DNA from: Bacillota bacterium
GTDB lineage: Bacteria > Bacillota > Clostridia > Acetivibrionales > DSM-1351
Length of the DNA: 16,358 bases
Reading direction: 5' to 3'
NCBI GenBank assembly: GCA_023391425.1
Contig: JAEWAX010000024.1
Coordinates: 1-16,358, forward strand
Made by a program: the position numbers and the translations under genes. The number at the start of each line of letters is the position of its first letter. Position 1 is the stretch's first letter. Positions 13,209 to 16,358 of this stretch are shown piece by piece. The notes under the pieces were generated by a model, which saw only the letters and a list, made by a program, of their open reading frames with translations, searched no databases and was not told where the DNA came from.

Positions 13209-13403
13209 TTGGATAATGAAAGAGCTAGGCAGATAGTAGACTCTCTTGGAGTTATTGAAGTACTATATAATGGTTCTCCAGTATGGATAGAAAATCTAAA
13301 AGAGAATACAGCTGAAATTTCCTATATTGATTCAAATATAGATACAAAAAATAAAGTTCAAGTTCAGGTTGATAAACTAATTGAACGAAAACCCTCAATT
13401 TAA
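13209..13403 (+). CDS. sspH: Small acid-soluble spore protein, H type
   Basis: A 64-residue protein of the SspH family. It begins M-D-N-E-R-A-R-Q-I-V-D-S, followed by I-E-V-L-Y-N-G-S-P-V-W-I-E, the family core, and ends with V-Q-V-Q-V-D-K-L-I-E. These minor SASPs are made only in the developing forespore and stored in the spore core; their exact role is unclear. Translation probably starts at TTG (13209), 7 bp after GAGGAGG. An in-frame TTG at 13203 touches the ribosome site and is unlikely. The gene is proof that the host belongs to an endospore-forming lineage. It is not shared with the dockerin transcript, which ends at a strong terminator upstream. Confidence 0.9.
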   Translation: MDNERARQIVDSLGVIEVLYNGSPVWIENLKENTAEISYIDSNIDTKNKVQVQVDKLIERKPSI

Positions 13404-13472
13404 TAATAATAAGTATTTTGATTGTATAGAAATCGGTATCATATCTTATAATAATCACAAGGAGTGATATTA

Positions 13473-13706
13473 ATGAATTCTACAACTAAAATCGTAAAAG
13501 TTAGAAAGAACAGTGATGGAGATATTACAGACGTAATGCTTCAAAATGGCAATATATTTTCTATCAATGAAGCTATTATGATGGCTAGAGATAATAAAAT
13601 TGAAGGTGTAAATGTGGGCAAATCCAAAAATGGGAGAGAATTTCTCAGAAGTGACCCTAATGAAAATGATAATGATAACTTAGACAATCTACCAACGTTT
13701 AGCTAA
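13473..13706 (+). CDS. DUF3892 family small protein
   Basis: A 77-residue protein with the family pattern: I-V-K-V-R-K-N-S-D-G-D-I-T-D-V-M-L-Q-N-G, then S-I-N-E-A-I-M-M-A, I-E-G-V-N-V-G, and the C-terminal E-F-L-R-S-D-P-N with N-L-D-N-L-P. DUF3892 proteins are short, common in spore-forming Firmicutes, and of unknown function. The ATG at 13473 lies about 8 bp after AAGGAG and is preferred to the GTG at 13464, which is part of the ribosome site. It is downstream of sspH by 69 bp, and no terminator separates them, so it may share sporulation-linked expression. Confidence 0.85.
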   Translation: MNSTTKIVKVRKNSDGDITDVMLQNGNIFSINEAIMMARDNKIEGVNVGKSKNGREFLRSDPNENDNDNLDNLPTFS

Positions 13707-13720
13707 TTGTATAAGAACAA

Positions 13721-14128
13721 GGGCTGTTTCAAAACTATACCCGATACAATAAAGTTCGAAGATTATGTTTAAATAGTACTTCCGTACAAACTTATATCAA
13801 TGGATTGCTCCTAAAGAAAACTTAGCTTGTGGCGAGCCACAGGCAAAGACAGAAGCTTAGTTGCACTTATACTTGAAAGGTGCAAAGTAATTGCTGAAAT
13901 GGTATTGGTTCACCACAAGCATTTTTACCGTCGCAGAACACTCAACATCGTGTCTCGGGTTACTGCGAAACCGCGACGTCCTGTCGCTTTGCCGGCAAAA
14001 ATACTTGTGCTTCACCTACAATTTCAGAAATTACTTTTAACTGGGCTTCCCATCGGTATAAGTTGTACTCACTTACTATTTAAACAGTAAGTTCTTTTGT
14101 ATATTTTAATTGGTTTTGAAACAGACCC
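13721..14128. mobile_element. MITE-like palindromic element, ~408 bp
   Basis: The ends are inverted: GGGCTGTTTCAAAAC at the left, and the complement of GTTTTGAAACAGACCC at the right. Inner arms also pair. 13767-13804 matches the complement of 14049-14085 (GTTTAAATAGTA...). 13884-13930 matches the complement of 13993-14038 (AAAGTAATT-CTGAAAT...CACAAG.ATTTTT). It has no transposase. The end sequence resembles termini of IS1182/IS5-like elements (GGG-CTGTTTCAAAA type), so it may be moved by such an enzyme. No clear target duplication was found. It separates DUF3892 from polC. A frame at 13827-14090 in it is not a protein gene. Confidence 0.75.
13819..13883. repeat. ~65-bp repeat copy 2, nested in the left arm of the MITE-like element
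   Basis: This segment resembles 2786-2851 in the infC leader, including the exact CTTAGTTGCACTTATAC. The opposite arm has only about 10 bp (14039-14048) at the matching place, so this looks like an insertion into one arm. It contains TGTGGC-GA-GCCACA and TTGCAC...GTGCAA hairpins. Confidence 0.55.
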
Positions 14129-14209
14129 TTCTAATTATATTCATATTATCACTAGAACTCTTCATGAGCCGTTATTCTATAGTGTTAGTCACAATTAATT
14201 TTGCCAAGG

Positions 14210-16358
14210 TTAAATTAGATCAAAAAAACTTAATTGATTACTTTTTGGTAAACCTTTTAAGCAACCAAACTTTTCAAGTGAATCTATAGTAGAATTCCCG
14301 ATTTTAGCACGTTTCTTTAATTCTTCTATAGATTTGAAGGAACCTCCTTCGATTACAGCTCTATATATGCCTTCAGCTGCAACATTTCCCATACCTGATA
14401 TACTGTTTAAAGGCGGCCTTAAGCTATCATCCTCTATCAGGAAATTTGTGGCATGAGATTTGTATAAATCGATTGGTAGGAATTTAAAGCCTCTTTCGTA
14501 CATTTCCAAAACCAATTCTAAATCATCATACATATCTTTGTCCTTATTGGCAGCCTGATTACCTTGAATTTCAATTTCTTTCATCTTTTGCTTAACAACT
14601 TCTTTTCCATATATCATAAATTCTGCATCAAAAGCCTTTGCTCTGATAGTGTAGTATGCTGCGTAATATGCCAAAGGTATATGTACCTTAAACCAGGCTA
14701 TTCTGAAGGCCATCATTATATAAGCTGCGGCATGTGCCTTAGGGAACATGTATTTTATCTTTTTACAGGAATCTATATACCATTCCGGTACTTTATGCTC
14801 TCTCATTAAAGCTTCATAATCAGGCCATTTAGGTTCCTTCAAGGCCTTTCCCTTACGAACCGTTTCCATTATCTTAAAGGCTGAATTTGGAGGAAGACCT
14901 TTTTTCATAAGGTATACCATAATGTCATCTCTTGTACACACTGCTTCACTTAAAGTAACTGTTCCGGCATCAATTAAGTCCTTAGCATTTCCAATCCACA
15001 CATCTGTACCATGGGAAAGTCCTGATATACATATTAGGTCAGCAAATTGTTTTGGCATTGTATCCAAAAGCATACCTCTTACAAACTTAGTGCCAAATTC
15101 AGGAACTCCAAAGGTTCCCACCTTTGAATTTATCTGCTGAGGAGTTACACCCAAGGCTTCTGTTGATGAAAATAAAGACATAGTTTCTTTATCATCCATA
15201 GGTATCGTTTTAGGATCCACACCTGTGATATCCTGAAGCATTCTAATAATTGTCGGGTCATCATGACCTAGTATATCCAGCTTTAAAAGGTTCTGGTCAA
15301 TTGAGTGATAGTCAAAATGCGTTGTTATAATATCTGAATCCGGGTCATCCGCAGGATGCTGAACTGGGCAAAATTCAAATATTTCACGTCCTTTAGGCAC
15401 AACTATTATTCCACCAGGATGCTGTCCTGTGGTTCTCTTTATACCTGTACAACCTTTTGCTATTCTAGCGATTTCTGCTTTATTAACATGGATATTCTTT
15501 TCCTCAAAATATTTTTTAACATAACCAAAGGCTGTTTTATCAGCAATAGTACCTACAGTTCCAGCCTTAAAGGTTGTACCCTTTCCAAATATAACTTCTG
15601 TATATTTATGCGCTTTTGCCTGATATTCTCCAGAAAAGTTTAAGTCTATATCCGGCTCCTTGTCACCATTGAAACCTAAGAAGGTTTCAAATGGTATATC
15701 GATTCCATCCTTTGCAAGCTTTTCTCCGCAAACAGGACAAATTTTGTCTGGCAAGTCAAAACCATTATTATACCCATAATCTTCAAAATCAGAATATTTG
15801 CAGCTGGGACACCTATAATGGGGCGGTAATGCATTTACTTCTGTAATACCGGTCAAATATGCTACTACAGAGGAACCGACAGAACCTCTCGAACCTACCA
15901 GATAGCCGTCCTCATTTGATTTCCATACCAGTTTTTGAGCAATTATATACATTACGGAGAAACCATTCTTTATAATTGAATCTAGTTCTTTATCAATCCT
16001 TTGTTGAACAATCTCCGGCAATGGGTCTCCATATAGCTCATGAGCCTTCTCAAAAGCAATATCCTTGATAGTCTGCTCACAGCCTTCAATATGGGGAGGA
16101 CACTTTTCAGGTGAAATTGGACTTATCTGCTCACACATATCAGATATTTTATTTGTGTTTGTAACTACCACTTCATAGGCCTTTTCCTCTCCTAAATAGG
16201 AAAATTCCTCAAGCATCTCCTCTGTGGTTTTTAAATATAAAGGAGCTTGATTATCTGCATCAGTATAGCCCTGACCAGCTTCAAGTATACGCCTGTATAT
16301 CTCATCCTCAGGGTCCATAAAGTGAACATCTCCCGTAGCAACTACAGGTTTATTTAAT
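14210..16358 (-). CDS. polC: DNA polymerase III alpha subunit, PolC type (C-terminal half; N-terminus outside window)
   Basis: The frame runs open to the window edge and gives about 715 residues, half of the usual ~1440. Visible blocks, in protein order: K-P-V-V-A-T-G-D-V-H-F-M-D-P-E-D-E, then the active-site palm G-S-R-G-S-V-G-S-S. A four-Cys zinc module C-P-S-C/C-P-V-C (around 15726-15810) is specific to PolC. Next come P-D-I-D-L-N-F with catalytic Asp residues (15635-15655), H-P-G-G, M-F-P-K-A-H-A-A-A-Y, and a C-terminal Q-L-S-F-F clamp-binding motif. The exonuclease and OB parts lie beyond the window. PolC is the replicative polymerase of low-GC Gram-positive bacteria. The frame seems intact and no terminator follows. 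Confidence 0.97.
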   Translation of the reverse strand, partial: LNKPVVATGDVHFMDPEDEIYRRILEAGQGYTDADNQAPLYLKTTEEMLEEFSYLGEEKAYEVVVTNTNKISDMCEQISPISPEKCPPHIEGCEQTIKDIAFEKAHELYGDPLPEIVQQRIDKELDSIIKNGFSVMYIIAQKLVWKSNEDGYLVGSRGSVGSSVVAYLTGITEVNALPPHYRCPSCKYSDFEDYGYNNGFDLPDKICPVCGEKLAKDGIDIPFETFLGFNGDKEPDIDLNFSGEYQAKAHKYTEVIFGKGTTFKAGTVGTIADKTAFGYVKKYFEEKNIHVNKAEIARIAKGCTGIKRTTGQHPGGIIVVPKGREIFEFCPVQHPADDPDSDIITTHFDYHSIDQNLLKLDILGHDDPTIIRMLQDITGVDPKTIPMDDKETMSLFSSTEALGVTPQQINSKVGTFGVPEFGTKFVRGMLLDTMPKQFADLICISGLSHGTDVWIGNAKDLIDAGTVTLSEAVCTRDDIMVYLMKKGLPPNSAFKIMETVRKGKALKEPKWPDYEALMREHKVPEWYIDSCKKIKYMFPKAHAAAYIMMAFRIAWFKVHIPLAYYAAYYTIRAKAFDAEFMIYGKEVVKQKMKEIEIQGNQAANKDKDMYDDLELVLEMYERGFKFLPIDLYKSHATNFLIEDDSLRPPLNSISGMGNVAAEGIYRAVIEGGSFKSIEELKKRAKIGNSTIDSLEKFGCLKGLPKSNQLSFFDLI

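Noticed and set aside
13430..13455. A possible sigma-K promoter (CATA-N3-TA) before the DUF3892 gene
   Set aside because: The -10 fits, but no matching -35 AC lies at the expected distance.
13827..14090. An 87-codon frame inside the MITE-like element
   Set aside because: It lies across a long imperfect palindrome, has no ribosome site, and shows no resemblance to transposases.

Overview
The window looks like chromosome from a low-GC, spore-forming Clostridia species. It carries PolC-type DNA polymerase III, an infC-rpmI-rplT operon in the Firmicutes order, an H-type small acid-soluble spore protein, AT-rich intergenic DNA and strong GGAGG ribosome sites. A secreted protein with a type-I dockerin points to a cellulosome-forming lineage. 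The dockerin recognition pairs (Ser-Val and Ala-Leu) resemble those of the Ruminiclostridium cellulolyticum / papyrosolvens group. This assignment is inference.

Layout. 1-3100 is mostly informational: the end of a PilZ protein, DinB, then rplT, rpmI and infC on the minus strand. infC very probably starts at ATT, behind a consensus sigma-A promoter and a ~270-nt leader with an internal terminator. 3100-5650 holds a decayed hydrolase fragment, folA and thyA (overlapping by 4 bp) and a membrane-anchored GT2 glycosyltransferase. 5880-8310 is a three-gene operon with 4-bp overlaps: a MerR-type regulator with a long effector domain, an ABC ATPase and an ABC-2 permease. Its promoter has the textbook MerR architecture, a 19-bp spacer filled by a perfect dyad. 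8600-10590 is a second ABC exporter operon, led by an AbrB/SpoVT-type switch protein and followed by a coiled-coil gene remnant. 10620-11890 is a minus-strand group of three small unknown genes, one of them a 49-codon ORF. 12038-13030 encodes a secreted dockerin protein with two chagasin-like (I42) protease-inhibitor domains that arose by a 297-bp tandem duplication. It has a perfect-consensus promoter and a strong terminator. 13150-13710 has sspH, with a sigma-G-like promoter, and a DUF3892 gene. 13721-14128 is a MITE-like, imperfectly palindromic element. 14210 to the end is the C-terminal half of polC.

How the parts fit. Most genes are housekeeping (replication, translation initiation, thymidylate/folate). 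The accessory content is two regulated ABC-2 exporters, probably for drug, peptide or lipid stress, and a predicted cellulosomal protease inhibitor that would protect the extracellular complex from cysteine proteases.

The least expected structure is a ~65-bp repeat. One copy lies in the infC leader between the attenuator and the ribosome site. The other is nested in one arm of the MITE-like element, where the opposite arm lacks it. This suggests a small mobile palindromic repeat that has entered a translation-factor leader.

Several starts were moved by ribosome-site spacing (infC, MerR gene, second ABC ATPase and its permease, sspH, DUF3892 gene, and one unknown gene). No tRNA, rRNA, CRISPR array or transposase gene was seen.
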